A stretch of DNA of 64,000 nt from Niabella sp. (GTDB taxonomy: Bacteria > Bacteroidota > Bacteroidia > Chitinophagales > Chitinophagaceae), in NCBI GenBank assembly GCA_027493055.1, contig JAPUDO010000046.1, forward strand, positions 124,001-188,000, given 5' to 3'. Below are positions 25,566-33,614 of this stretch, piece by piece. A model generated the notes under the pieces. That model saw only the letters and a program-made list of their open reading frames with translations, made no database searches and had not been told where the DNA came from. A program made the translations under genes and the position numbers. How positions within the stretch are numbered: position 1 is the first letter of the stretch; each line of letters starts with the position of its first letter.

Positions 25566-26789
25566 ATGCATCCTAAAAACTTATCTATAAAGGATTTTAC
25601 ATATCAACTGCCGGAAGAGAGAATTGCCTTTCATCCATTACCCAACCGGGACGACGCCCGGCTTCTTATTTTTGAAAAAAGAAAGATCCAAACAGATATT
25701 TACAGGCATATAGCCCAACATATTCCTGGTGGCAGCCTGGTGATCTTTAACAACACGAGAGTAGTTGAGGCAAGGCTCTTATTTAAAAAAGATACCGGCG
25801 GACTCATTGAAATTTTTTGCCTGCAACCGCATGAGATGTATGCCGATATTACTTCCGCAATGAATGAAACGGGTAAAGTAACCTGGCTTTGCCTGATTGG
25901 CGGCGCTGCCAAGTGGAAAAGCGGGCAACTGTTATCCTTACCTTTTTCTGTAAGCGGACAGTCTTACTCACTTAAGGCTGCGCTTGTGGGAAAAAGAAGC
26001 GATTGCTACGTGGTAGCGCTTAGCTGGGACAGCAGCCTGAGCTTTGCTGAAGTATTGCACCACGCAGGCCATGTACCTTTACCTCCTTACATAAAAAGAG
26101 CAGATGAGACAGCAGACAAAAACCGCTACCAGACCGTATTTGCGCGTTACGACGGATCGGTGGCAGCACCAACCGCAGGATTACACTTCACAAAAGAAGT
26201 TCTGGCATCTCTCAAAGAAAAAGGCATAAGGCAGCAATTTGTAACGCTGCATGTAGGCGCAGGAACCTTTAAACCGGTAAAAGCCGAAACCATGCAGGAA
26301 CATGAAATGCACGCTGAATTTATTGAAGTGGGCCGGGAACTGATACAACAACTGCTGGAGCATAAGGAGGGGCCGCTGGTTGCCGTGGGCACTACTTCTT
26401 TAAGAACGCTTGAAAGCCTGTTCTGGCTGGGCGCGAAGCTCATCAGCCAGCCTGGTATTTTTGATCATACGTTGCCCGTGCTTACCCAGTGGGAACCATA
26501 CGAAACCCTTTCTCCACCTTCAAAAGAAGCAACGCTCAGGGCGCTGCTTGCTTACCTGGATGTCCAAAACGCCAGCCAGCTGATTGCTAAAACGCAAATC
26601 ATCATTGCCCCCGGCTATGATTTCAAAATGATTAATGGCCTCGTAACTAATTTTCACCAGCCCGCCTCTACGCTCCTGCTCCTGGTGGCCGCACTGGTGG
26701 GTAATGATTGGAGGAAGATTTATAATTATGCCCTTGAAAACCATTTTCGCTTTTTAAGCTACGGCGATGGGTGTTTGTTGTGGGTATAA
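25566..26789 (+). CDS. queA: S-adenosylmethionine:tRNA ribosyltransferase-isomerase family protein
   Basis: QueA transfers the ribosyl group of SAM to preQ1 in tRNA, forming epoxyqueuosine. Family segments are present: YQLPEERIAFHPLPNRDDARLL at the N-terminus, VIFNNTRVVEARL (about 59-71), PTAGLHFTKEVL (about 203-214), HVGAGTFKPV, VAVGTTSLRTLESL and the late LVTNFHQPASTLLLLVAAL. At 407 residues it exceeds the usual 340-350. Bacteroidota often carry a longer QueA-like paralog next to the standard one, so a second, canonical queA may exist elsewhere. The start ATG 25566 is preceded by an A-rich stretch without a Shine-Dalgarno site. Confidence 0.9.
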   Translation: MHPKNLSIKDFTYQLPEERIAFHPLPNRDDARLLIFEKRKIQTDIYRHIAQHIPGGSLVIFNNTRVVEARLLFKKDTGGLIEIFCLQPHEMYADITSAMNETGKVTWLCLIGGAAKWKSGQLLSLPFSVSGQSYSLKAALVGKRSDCYVVALSWDSSLSFAEVLHHAGHVPLPPYIKRADETADKNRYQTVFARYDGSVAAPTAGLHFTKEVLASLKEKGIRQQFVTLHVGAGTFKPVKAETMQEHEMHAEFIEVGRELIQQLLEHKEGPLVAVGTTSLRTLESLFWLGAKLISQPGIFDHTLPVLTQWEPYETLSPPSKEATLRALLAYLDVQNASQLIAKTQIIIAPGYDFKMINGLVTNFHQPASTLLLLVAALVGNDWRKIYNYALENHFRFLSYGDGCLLWV

Positions 26790-26832
26790 AAGACAAAAAT
26801 ATCTTTATTTTTACAGGAGAAAAGCTGTTTTT

Positions 26833-27204
26833 ATGAACCACGATATTCATATAAAAAGGATATACGAACCGTTCTCAAAGGAAGACGGGTTCCGGGTTTT
26901 GGTGGACCGTGTCTGGCCAAGAGGTATCTCTAAAGCTGCCATCCATTTAGACATGTGGGCAAAAGAAATGGCTCCCAGCACTGCCTTACGTAAGTGGTTC
27001 AACCACGATCCAGCAAAGTGGGAAGCTTTTAAAACCAGGTATAAGGCGGAGCTTGATGAAAATGATGCGCTTGAAGCATTTGCCCGTGAATGCAGCCGGC
27101 ATCCGGTTGTTACTTTTTTATATGGAGCCAAAGACACTGAACACAACCAGGCCATAGTATTACAGCAATACATCATTCAAAAACTGAAAAATCAACGTTT
27201 CTAA
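26833..27204 (+). CDS. DUF488 family protein
   Basis: The 123-residue protein carries the DUF488 core VLVDRVWPRGISKAAIHLDM (about 17-36), then MAPSTALRKWFNHDPAKWEAF and a C-terminal VVTFLYGAKDTEHNQAIVL strand-loop. The family is widespread in bacteria; no activity is established to my knowledge. Open frame extends upstream, but ATG 26833 fits the conserved start of the family. It is 44 bp after queA and its stop codon directly adjoins the ATG of the next gene, so these two are likely co-transcribed. Confidence 0.85.
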   Translation: MNHDIHIKRIYEPFSKEDGFRVLVDRVWPRGISKAAIHLDMWAKEMAPSTALRKWFNHDPAKWEAFKTRYKAELDENDALEAFARECSRHPVVTFLYGAKDTEHNQAIVLQQYIIQKLKNQRF

Positions 27205-28425
27205 ATGAACAGGAATACAATAACAGAAATGGCTACAGCCGCCATACATGGTGTGCAGGATGATATAGCAGAACACGCCCATCTTATGCCTATATACGCA
27301 ACTTCTACGTTCACCTTTGACAGCGCCGAGCAGGGAATGGACCGGTTTTCGGGTAAAGAGCCGGGATTTATCTATTCAAGGTTTGGCAATCCTACTACTT
27401 CAGCAGCAGCACAACTGGTTGCAGCTCTTGAAACACATGGGCTAAAAACAGCAACAGGTGAGCCCATGGAGGCACACGCATTCCTTACTTCAAGCGGGCA
27501 GGCTGCACTGGCCGCTATGCTGATGAGCCTCGTAAAAGCCGGGGATACCATTATCTCTGACCATGTTTTGTACGGAGGCTCTTATGAGTTCTTAAATAAT
27601 TTTTTACCGGCATTTGGCGTACGTACGGTATTTATAAATATAACCGACCTCAACGCGCTTGAAAACGCATTGAAAAATGATCCCTCCGTCAGGCTGATCC
27701 ACATTGAAACTCCTGCCAACCCCCTCATGCAATGCACCGATATGGAAGCAGTATGCCGGATAGCGCAAAAGCACGGGGTCATTGTTACCATCGACAATAC
27801 TTTTGCTACGCCCTATTTACAGCAGCCTTTCAAATACGGAGTAGATTATATTTTTCACTCTACCACAAAATTCCTCAACGGGCACGGCAGCGCTATCGGC
27901 GGAGTTATTATTGGCCGCCACATCAATTTTATGCGTACCCAAATGGCAAAAACCCATAAGCTGCTGGGAGGGAACAGCAATCCTTTCGATGCCTTTATGC
28001 TGATGCAGGGGATTAAAACATTAGCTGTAAGAATGGACAGGCATTGCAGTAATGCCGGGCAGGTTGCTGACTACCTCTCTGCCCACCCTGCCGTGGCCAA
28101 AGTTAATTACAATGGCCTGGCCAGCCATCCGGATTATATCATGTCAAAAAAGCAGATGCGTGCAGCAGGCGCGGTTTTGAGTTTTGAGCTAAAAGGTGGG
28201 TTTGACCAAAGTGTACAATTCATCAACAAGCTACAATTATGCGTGCGCGCGGTATCCCTGGGAACAGTTGACACGCTGATCTCCCACCCCGCTTCTATGT
28301 CGCACAGCGGTATGTCAAAAGAAGAACAGGAAAAGGCCGGGATATCAGACGGTTTGATCAGGATGAGCGTAGGGCTGGAAGATATTAACGATATCCTGAA
28401 CGACCTGGGACAGGCGCTAAGCTAA
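27205..28425 (+). CDS. Trans-sulfuration family PLP enzyme (methionine gamma-lyase/cystathionine gamma-lyase-like)
   Basis: The 406-residue protein belongs to the Cys/Met metabolism PLP family. YSRFGNPTTSAAAQLVAALE (about 62-81) matches the substrate/PLP phosphate segment, VTIDNTFATPYLQQPFKYGV is the classical strand before the active site, and HSTTKFLNGHGSAIGG (about 216-231) holds the Schiff-base lysine. VSLGTVDTLISHPASMSHSG is the C-terminal substrate arginine/serine region of the family. Members catalyse gamma- or beta-elimination or replacement on methionine, homocysteine or cystathionine, and sequence alone does not settle which. A second family member, under SAM-riboswitch control, lies at 56290. 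Confidence 0.85.
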   Translation: MNRNTITEMATAAIHGVQDDIAEHAHLMPIYATSTFTFDSAEQGMDRFSGKEPGFIYSRFGNPTTSAAAQLVAALETHGLKTATGEPMEAHAFLTSSGQAALAAMLMSLVKAGDTIISDHVLYGGSYEFLNNFLPAFGVRTVFINITDLNALENALKNDPSVRLIHIETPANPLMQCTDMEAVCRIAQKHGVIVTIDNTFATPYLQQPFKYGVDYIFHSTTKFLNGHGSAIGGVIIGRHINFMRTQMAKTHKLLGGNSNPFDAFMLMQGIKTLAVRMDRHCSNAGQVADYLSAHPAVAKVNYNGLASHPDYIMSKKQMRAAGAVLSFELKGGFDQSVQFINKLQLCVRAVSLGTVDTLISHPASMSHSGMSKEEQEKAGISDGLIRMSVGLEDINDILNDLGQALS

Positions 28426-28461
28426 AGATCTTGAAAACAGGGTATGAATAACTAAAAAAAA

Positions 28462-28481
28462 GCTCCGCGATAATGCGGAGC
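28462..28481 (-). terminator. Terminator of trxA
   Basis: GCTCCGC and GCGGAGC arms around GATAAT, followed on the minus strand by seven T. It lies 30 bp past the trxA stop; it may also end transcription of the convergent PLP-enzyme gene. Confidence 0.85.
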
Positions 28482-28510
28482 CAATAAAACAATAAAACAA
28501 AACCAAAAAT

Positions 28511-28831
28511 TTAGTTCAGGTGTGCCTCAATTTTCTTTACAAAATTGCCTTTAGGCTGAGCGCCCACTAATTTATCTACTACCTGGCCGCCTTTGATAAA
28601 TAAGATAGCAGGTATAGAAGTAATGCCGTAGTCCATAGAAACCTGCGGATTTACGTCCACATTCAGCTTACCAATATTCACTTTACCATCATATTCTTTT
28701 GCCAATTCTTCAATTACCGGGCCTATAGCGCGGCAGGGGCCACACCATTCTGCCCAGAAATCTACTACAGTTAGTTTATCTGAATCCAGAACTTCTGCCT
28801 GGAAGTTTGCGTCGTTAAATTCTTTCGCCAT
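28511..28831 (-). CDS. trxA: Thioredoxin
   Basis: The 106-residue protein has the single-domain thioredoxin fold. The redox centre is W29-C30-G-P-C33 in VVDFWAEWCGPCRAIGPVIEE, followed by LNVDVNPQVSMDYGITSIPAILF with the conserved cis-proline. There is no signal peptide, so it works in the cytosol as a general disulfide reductant. It is monocistronic, with its own promoter and terminator. Confidence 0.97.
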   Translation of the reverse strand: MAKEFNDANFQAEVLDSDKLTVVDFWAEWCGPCRAIGPVIEELAKEYDGKVNIGKLNVDVNPQVSMDYGITSIPAILFIKGGQVVDKLVGAQPKGNFVKKIEAHLN

Positions 28832-28878
28832 TATTAAGATAGTTTTAAAAGTTGATAATTTTTATGTGAATGTTACAC

Positions 28879-28910
28879 CAAAGTTAAGTCCACAAATTAA
28901 ATAACAGCAA
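28879..28910 (-). promoter_or_regulatory. Promoter of trxA
   Basis: Minus strand TTG (28908-28910), 21 bp, then TAACTTTG (28879-28886), a good match to the Bacteroidota consensus, about 48 bp before the start codon. The remaining 28911-29111 shows no feature I can support. Confidence 0.65.
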
Positions 28911-29111
28911 TAGTGTCATTTTGTTGTGAAGAAAATGTCAATTCTCTTCTAAACTACTGCCAGAATACCACTAACGGCCGTTGGTAAAAAGCCGAAGAAT
29001 TAAGAGGTCCAACGGTAAAGAGACTTTTAATACTGATACTTGTCAAATAAAACAAAAGAGCAAAATAAGCGCAACACTATTTTTGTAAATTTAGCCTGAA
29101 AAAGATAGAAT

Positions 29112-30154
29112 ATGTCAAAGAAAAAGGACACAGCATCCCAAAACGGTTTCAACGAAATATTGCTTTACACTACACCCAACGGCAATATAAAGGTTGAGAT
29201 CTATCTGCAAAACGAAACTGTGTGGCTATCGCAACAAAAAATTGCGGATTTGTTTGGTGTAGACAGAACCGTTGTAACCAAGCATATAGGGAAAATTTTT
29301 AAGGAAGGCGAACTGAAAGAAGAAGTGGTATGTGCAAATTTTGCACATACCACTCAACACGGCGCAATCGAAGGAAAGACCCAGCAATCAGTTTCCAAAT
29401 TTTATAATCTGGATATGATTATTTCGGTAGGTTACAGAGTAAACAGCTCTCAGGCAACAGCATTTCGGATCTGGGCTACCGAACGGCTGAAAGAGTACAT
29501 CATCAAAGGATTTACAATGGATGATGAACGGCTGAAAAATCCAAACAATATTTTCGGTAAAGATTATTTTGATGAGCAACCTGCCCGCATTCGTGATATT
29601 CGCAGTAGTGACGAAGGTTTTATCAGAAAATTACCGACATCTATTCGCAATGCAGTGCCGATTACAGCAAAGACAATGACATTACAAAAAAGTTTTTCGC
29701 TACCGTTTAAAACAAACTACATTGGGCAATCACAGGACAAACTGCAGCTGAAATTGTTCACTCTCGAGCCGACTGCACCAAAGAAAATATGGGTTTGACT
29801 AATTGGAAAAATGCACCCAAAGGCAGCAGCAGGAAAACCGATGTGGCCATTGCAAAAAATTACCTAAGCGAAAAAGAGCTGGACGGACTAAACCGCATTG
29901 TTACGATGTACCTCGACTATGCCGAAAATCAGGCAAACAAAGGTGTTGTAATGTATATGAAAGATTGGGTGCAGAAATTAGACGCTTTCCTGCAATTTAA
30001 CGAAGAAGCCGTTTTGAAACATCAGGGAACAGTATCGCATGAAGTAGCAATAGCATTGGCTGAAACTGAGTTTGAAAAATACCGAGTGATACAAGACCGA
30101 AAATACGAAAGTGATTTTGACAAGGTAATAAAGCAAATCAAAAACAAGAAATAA
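29112..30154 (+). pseudogene. rhuM-like virulence-type protein, broken by a frameshift and a stop
   Basis: The first frame (228 codons) begins with the RhuM family core: VEIYLQNETVWLSQQKIADL, VTKHIGKIFKEGEL, FYNLDMIISVGYRVNS and TERLKEYIIKGF. After RDIRSSDEG the family continues in another frame: FYQKITDIYSQCSADYSKD, a TAA at 29708-29710, then NKLHWAITGQTAAEIV and MGLTNWKNAPKG through to 30154. The shift lies at about 29611-29620 and is explained by loss of one base (GACGAAGG where GAC-GAA-AGG is expected). The TAA stands where a Gln codon (CAA) is expected. The two lesions make the roughly 345-codon gene a pseudogene. RhuM-type proteins have a KilA-N/Fic-associated style DNA-binding N-terminus, and their role is poorly known. 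Confidence 0.85.
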
Positions 30155-30175
30155 ACCCCAAAAAGACCGGCTCTA

Positions 30176-31555
30176 TTAATGCCCTACAGCGCCTATCTGA
30201 TCAGGATGATGTTTATGCCTGAAGAATACAGCAAAAAGAATTGCAATAACCAGGGCATAAGCCGCAAAAGTGAACCATATCAGAGGCCACTCCCTTATCG
30301 CTACCGGCTGGCTTAACAAACCATCAGCGCCCACTGCTACTCGAAACTGGCCGGACAAAACAGATAAATATCCCGGATCACCAGGTGTGGTATGCAGAAA
30401 ATCAGCGAGGTCCGCACTGTCCGTAAAATGCCGGGTAAAAAATTTCTCGATCAGCCATCCCGAAGTAAGGCTGCCAAATACCGCTCCAAAACCGTTAGTC
30501 ATCATCATAAACATTCCCTGTGCAGAAGACCGTATTTTGGCATGTGTATTTGTTTCAATAAATAAAGAGCCTGAAATATTAAAAAAGTCGAATGCCATGC
30601 CATACACAATACAGGAAAGAATGATCATCCACAACCCTGTGGTAGGGTCACCAATGCCAAATAAGCCGAAGCGCAACACCCAGGCAAACATGGAGATGAG
30701 CATTACTTTTTTAATGCCATACCGCTTTAAAAAGAAAGGAATGGCCAATATGAACAACGTTTCTGATATCTGTGAAACAGACATAATAATGGTGGAATAT
30801 TTCACCACAAAAGAATCTGCATACTTGGGATAGTGTTTAAACTCATCCAGGAATACATCGCCATAAGCATTGGTAAGTTGCAGCGCACCCCCCAGGAACA
30901 TGGAGAAGATAAAGAACACGGCAATCTTGTAATTACCAAACAGTTTAAAGGCATCCAGGCCAAGAGCCTGGGAAAGACCCGCACCACGGGCAATCAGCTT
31001 CTGTGGCGGGCACTTGGGCAATGTAAATGCAAATACGCCGATAAGTACAGCCGCAGCGCCCGCAATATAAAACTGCTCAGCGCCTGCTTTGCTGCCTGAT
31101 AAATTAGTGAGCCACATGGCCACAATAAAACCAACAGTGCCCCAAACCCTGATAGGCGGGAAATCTTTAATAACATCTCCCCCGTTATTTTTAAGAACGG
31201 TATAAGATATGGAATTGGCCAGCGCAATAGTGGGCATGTAAAATCCCATAGCTAATAGCATTACCCAGAAAAACGTATCGGGATCATTTACCTGCGGGAT
31301 ATAAAACAGCACGGCCGCGTATAATATTTGCAATATGCCGTACAGGCGTTCTGCGTTCATCCACCTGTCCGCTATTATTCCCGTTAGCGTAGGCATAATA
31401 ATAGATGCAAAACCCATAGTGCTGAATACGGCACCAAATTTAGATCCATCCCAACCACGCGTTCCAAACCAGTAGTTGGCAATGGTAATAAGCCATGCGC
31501 CCCATACAAAAAACTGGAAAAAGCTTAAAACAGTCAGCCTGAATTTTATCGACAT
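30176..31555 (-). CDS. MFS transporter, nucleoside:H+ symporter (NupG-like) family
   Basis: The 459-residue inner-membrane protein has about twelve hydrophobic helices. The N-terminus FRLTVLSFFQFFVWGAWLIT and GIIADRWMNAERLYGILQIL (between helices 2 and 3, with the D-R-W motif) match the NupG/XapB nucleoside symporter family. It would import nucleosides with protons. It stands alone, convergent with the decayed rhuM. Whether the substrate is a nucleoside or another sugar cannot be told, because Bacteroidota have several paralogs annotated this way. Confidence 0.82.
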   Translation of the reverse strand: MSIKFRLTVLSFFQFFVWGAWLITIANYWFGTRGWDGSKFGAVFSTMGFASIIMPTLTGIIADRWMNAERLYGILQILYAAVLFYIPQVNDPDTFFWVMLLAMGFYMPTIALANSISYTVLKNNGGDVIKDFPPIRVWGTVGFIVAMWLTNLSGSKAGAEQFYIAGAAAVLIGVFAFTLPKCPPQKLIARGAGLSQALGLDAFKLFGNYKIAVFFIFSMFLGGALQLTNAYGDVFLDEFKHYPKYADSFVVKYSTIIMSVSQISETLFILAIPFFLKRYGIKKVMLISMFAWVLRFGLFGIGDPTTGLWMIILSCIVYGMAFDFFNISGSLFIETNTHAKIRSSAQGMFMMMTNGFGAVFGSLTSGWLIEKFFTRHFTDSADLADFLHTTPGDPGYLSVLSGQFRVAVGADGLLSQPVAIREWPLIWFTFAAYALVIAILFAVFFRHKHHPDQIGAVGH

Positions 31556-31657
31556 AAATTTATTTTATTAATCAGCCCAACGAATCTAAAGAAAAATATT
31601 AGCATTATATTGGACTTTCAAAAGTGAATTAATAATTTGTAGTATTATTATAGAGAT

Positions 31658-32392
31658 ATGTCTGACTCCCCGGTTATACTTATTAAAAATTATGCTTTTG
31701 AAAAAGCCACCCTTGAAGGTTTGTTAGCAGAAGCCTTAACAGAGCAAGACTTCCTGGCTGCATCCTATTTCAAAAACGGATGGTATGATACTAACAGGCT
31801 TCACGATCTGTTTTGCAGATTGAAAGACAAATTTTATACAGAGAAAAAAAGGACAATCAACATAATTGCAGAACTGAAAAATAAGCTTACGGAGCTACAG
31901 CGGGGAGATGAAGATTCTTATAGGTGGAAATGGATCAATAATGAAATAAATAAAGAAGAAGAGAAGCTAAGTGTATTAAATGAATGCACTATAACCAATA
32001 ACGATAATCCCGGAAACAATCTTTTCAATGAGCTGCTCGGAAAACTATTCAAAAAAGAAATAACAAAGCTTTCCATCACAATAAATAAGAAAACAAATCT
32101 GCGCCTGCAATTAGAAAAGAAGAAAAACCGCACTATTATTACGCTGCCCAATCTTCACCAGCTCATTAAAAATTATGGACTCTATAATACCGATATTAAA
32201 CATTTATGTGCTAAAGGGTTTGAGCTAAAAACTAAACCTGCCAGGCTGGTCAAAATCTTTCACACGCCAAAAGAAGCCGATTTATCGGAATTGAAAATAT
32301 TTCTTTCCCGCTGTTATTTTGAAGTATTATTTGCACATACAGACGATAATAATTTTATTGAATATCACTCTAAACCGGCAGCTTCAAATTAA
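31658..32392 (+). CDS. Hypothetical protein
   Basis: I do not recognise this 244-residue protein. It is highly charged and mainly helical in appearance. A Lys/Glu-rich stretch (about 63-105, FYTEKKRTINIIAELKNK onward) could form a coiled coil. The C-terminal part (about 165-235) has LPNLHQLIKNYGLYN and LSELKIFLSRCYFEVLFAH. It has no signal peptide or membrane segment. It lies 5 bp before the next small gene and may be co-transcribed with it. Confidence 0.6.
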   Translation: MSDSPVILIKNYAFEKATLEGLLAEALTEQDFLAASYFKNGWYDTNRLHDLFCRLKDKFYTEKKRTINIIAELKNKLTELQRGDEDSYRWKWINNEINKEEEKLSVLNECTITNNDNPGNNLFNELLGKLFKKEITKLSITINKKTNLRLQLEKKKNRTIITLPNLHQLIKNYGLYNTDIKHLCAKGFELKTKPARLVKIFHTPKEADLSELKIFLSRCYFEVLFAHTDDNNFIEYHSKPAASN

Positions 32393-32397
32393 TCAAA

Positions 32398-32742
32398 ATG
32401 AGTACCATCAGCTACAACAATAAAATCTTTAAACCCGTAAGCAATACTGAGAACGGGGAAACTTCATCTGAAACCATATTTCACTACCGGCAAAATAAAA
32501 ATATCTTAACCGCTACTTACAGCGGTGGCAAAATAAAATCCGGACATTTGATAGGACTGGTTAATGAAGCAGGATATACTGATATGCGTTACCACCAGGT
32601 AAATAATAATGATGAGCTCATGACAGGTATTTGCCATTCCGTGCCGGAAGTTTTACCCAACGGTAAAATCAGGTTGTTGGAAACATGGAAATGGACAAGC
32701 GGTGACCAGTCACAAGGAACATCGGTTATTGAAGAAGTATAA
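32398..32742 (+). CDS. Small conserved protein often labelled n-acetylglutamate synthase
   Basis: The 114-residue protein is beta-rich, with FKPVSNTENGETSSETIFHY at about 12-31, YSGGKIKSGHLIGLV and MRYHQVNNNDELMTGICHS, ending in LETWKWTSGDQSQGTSVIEE. I recognise these as segments of a small conserved family that databases commonly name n-acetylglutamate synthase. It has no resemblance to GNAT or ArgA-type synthases, so that name should not be taken as a function. It follows the previous gene after 5 bp. Confidence 0.7.
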   Translation: MSTISYNNKIFKPVSNTENGETSSETIFHYRQNKNILTATYSGGKIKSGHLIGLVNEAGYTDMRYHQVNNNDELMTGICHSVPEVLPNGKIRLLETWKWTSGDQSQGTSVIEEV

Positions 32743-32780
32743 GGCAGGCAACCGCAAAATATTACATCAACCCCAAAATA

Positions 32781-33059
32781 TTAATGATAATCTACATAAT
32801 CAACCAGGTAAACATCCCCCGCTGTAAACTCAAAAACAATACGCCAGTTAGTTTTTACTGTAATAGCCCATTTCCCTTTCATTTCACCCTTTAAGGCATG
32901 AAGATTTGCTCCTGGAAAGTTAATGTCTTCAATAAAAGCAGCAGCATCCAGTATATCTAATATCAATCGGATCTTCCTTACCTGATCTGCAGCAAGCTTA
33001 GAACTATCTCCTTTTGTCCAGTAAAGCTTTATGCCTTTATGCTGAATGCTCTTTATCAT
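32781..33059 (-). CDS. higB: HigB-type RelE-superfamily toxin
   Basis: The 92-residue protein matches the HigB/GraT group of mRNA-cleaving ribosome-dependent toxins: MIKSIQHKGIKLYWTKGDSS at the start, IRLILDILDAA, FPGANLHALKGEMKGKWAI, VKTNWRIVFEF and the terminal VDYVDYH. I use the second ATG (33059), which fits the family start; an ATG at 33071 would overlap the antitoxin by eight bases. It lies downstream of its antitoxin, the reverse of the canonical higBA order. Confidence 0.88.
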   Translation of the reverse strand: MIKSIQHKGIKLYWTKGDSSKLAADQVRKIRLILDILDAAAFIEDINFPGANLHALKGEMKGKWAITVKTNWRIVFEFTAGDVYLVDYVDYH

Positions 33060-33063
33060 TCTG

Positions 33064-33357
33064 TCAGGCAATAGCCTTTATATTTTCATCAAATTTTTTT
33101 TCAGCCTGCCAAAGGTCATAATTTCTCTGAAGATTTAACCATAATAAGGGGCTGGTACTGAAGGCCCGTGATAACCTTAGGGCCATCTCTGCTGTGATTC
33201 CCTGCCTGCCATTGAGCAGCTTATTAACTGTTATGCGTGAAACACCAATTTTTTCCGCAAGAAAATTATTGTTGATACCAAGCGGTTCCACGTACATTTC
33301 CTTTAAGATCAACCCCGGGTGCTCCGGTGCAAGCCCTCTCTGCAAAATAGAGTTCAT
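33064..33357 (-). CDS. higA: HigA-type XRE-family antitoxin
   Basis: The roughly 97-residue protein contains a helix-turn-helix (NNNFLAEKIGVSRITVNKLL, about 28-47), GRQGITAEMALRLSRAF and LLWLNLQRNYDLW, the standard HigA pattern. It should neutralise the HigB encoded next and repress the pair. The long open frame upstream (to 33447) has an untypical sequence; I start at ATG 33357 (MNSILQRG), with ATG 33363 equally possible. On the minus strand TATCTTTA lies shortly upstream as a likely -7 box. Confidence 0.88.
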   Translation of the reverse strand: MNSILQRGLAPEHPGLILKEMYVEPLGINNNFLAEKIGVSRITVNKLLNGRQGITAEMALRLSRAFSTSPLLWLNLQRNYDLWQAEKKFDENIKAIA

Positions 33358-33585
33358 ACCCATAATAATGTAAAGTGTAAAGATACTATTTACAAAATAA
33401 ACAAAACAATTTTCTATGCTGATGCAAAGGAAGCACATCAATTTCAACGTATTATCGCTATACGGCTAAACCTGTGCTCCCTTCAAAGCATTGGCTATTG
33501 GGAAGTCTGCATTAAAAGTACCAGATCATAATAAAACATGATCATAATCAGACAATTTTTAAATCCTTAAACCCAAAATCCGTTT

Positions 33586-33593
33586 TATCTTTG
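33586..33593 (+). promoter_or_regulatory. -7 promoter element of mqnE
   Basis: TATCTTTG matches TAnnTTTG and lies 21 bp before the ATG. No clear TTG is seen at the expected -33 position. Confidence 0.5.
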
Positions 33594-33614
33594 TGAATTA
33601 TTAATTTTTACCTG

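Noticed and set aside
28985-29111. Promoter TATTTTTG before the rhuM pseudogene
   Set aside because: A -7-like element exists, but no TTG at the proper distance, and the gene is broken; not listed.
30270-30833. Plus-strand ORF of 187 codons opposite the nucleoside transporter
   Set aside because: No family signal; antisense of a membrane protein commonly gives long open frames.
32398-32742. Calling this gene an N-acetylglutamate synthase
   Set aside because: The name circulates in databases for this family, but there is no GNAT or amino acid kinase motif and no arginine genes nearby.
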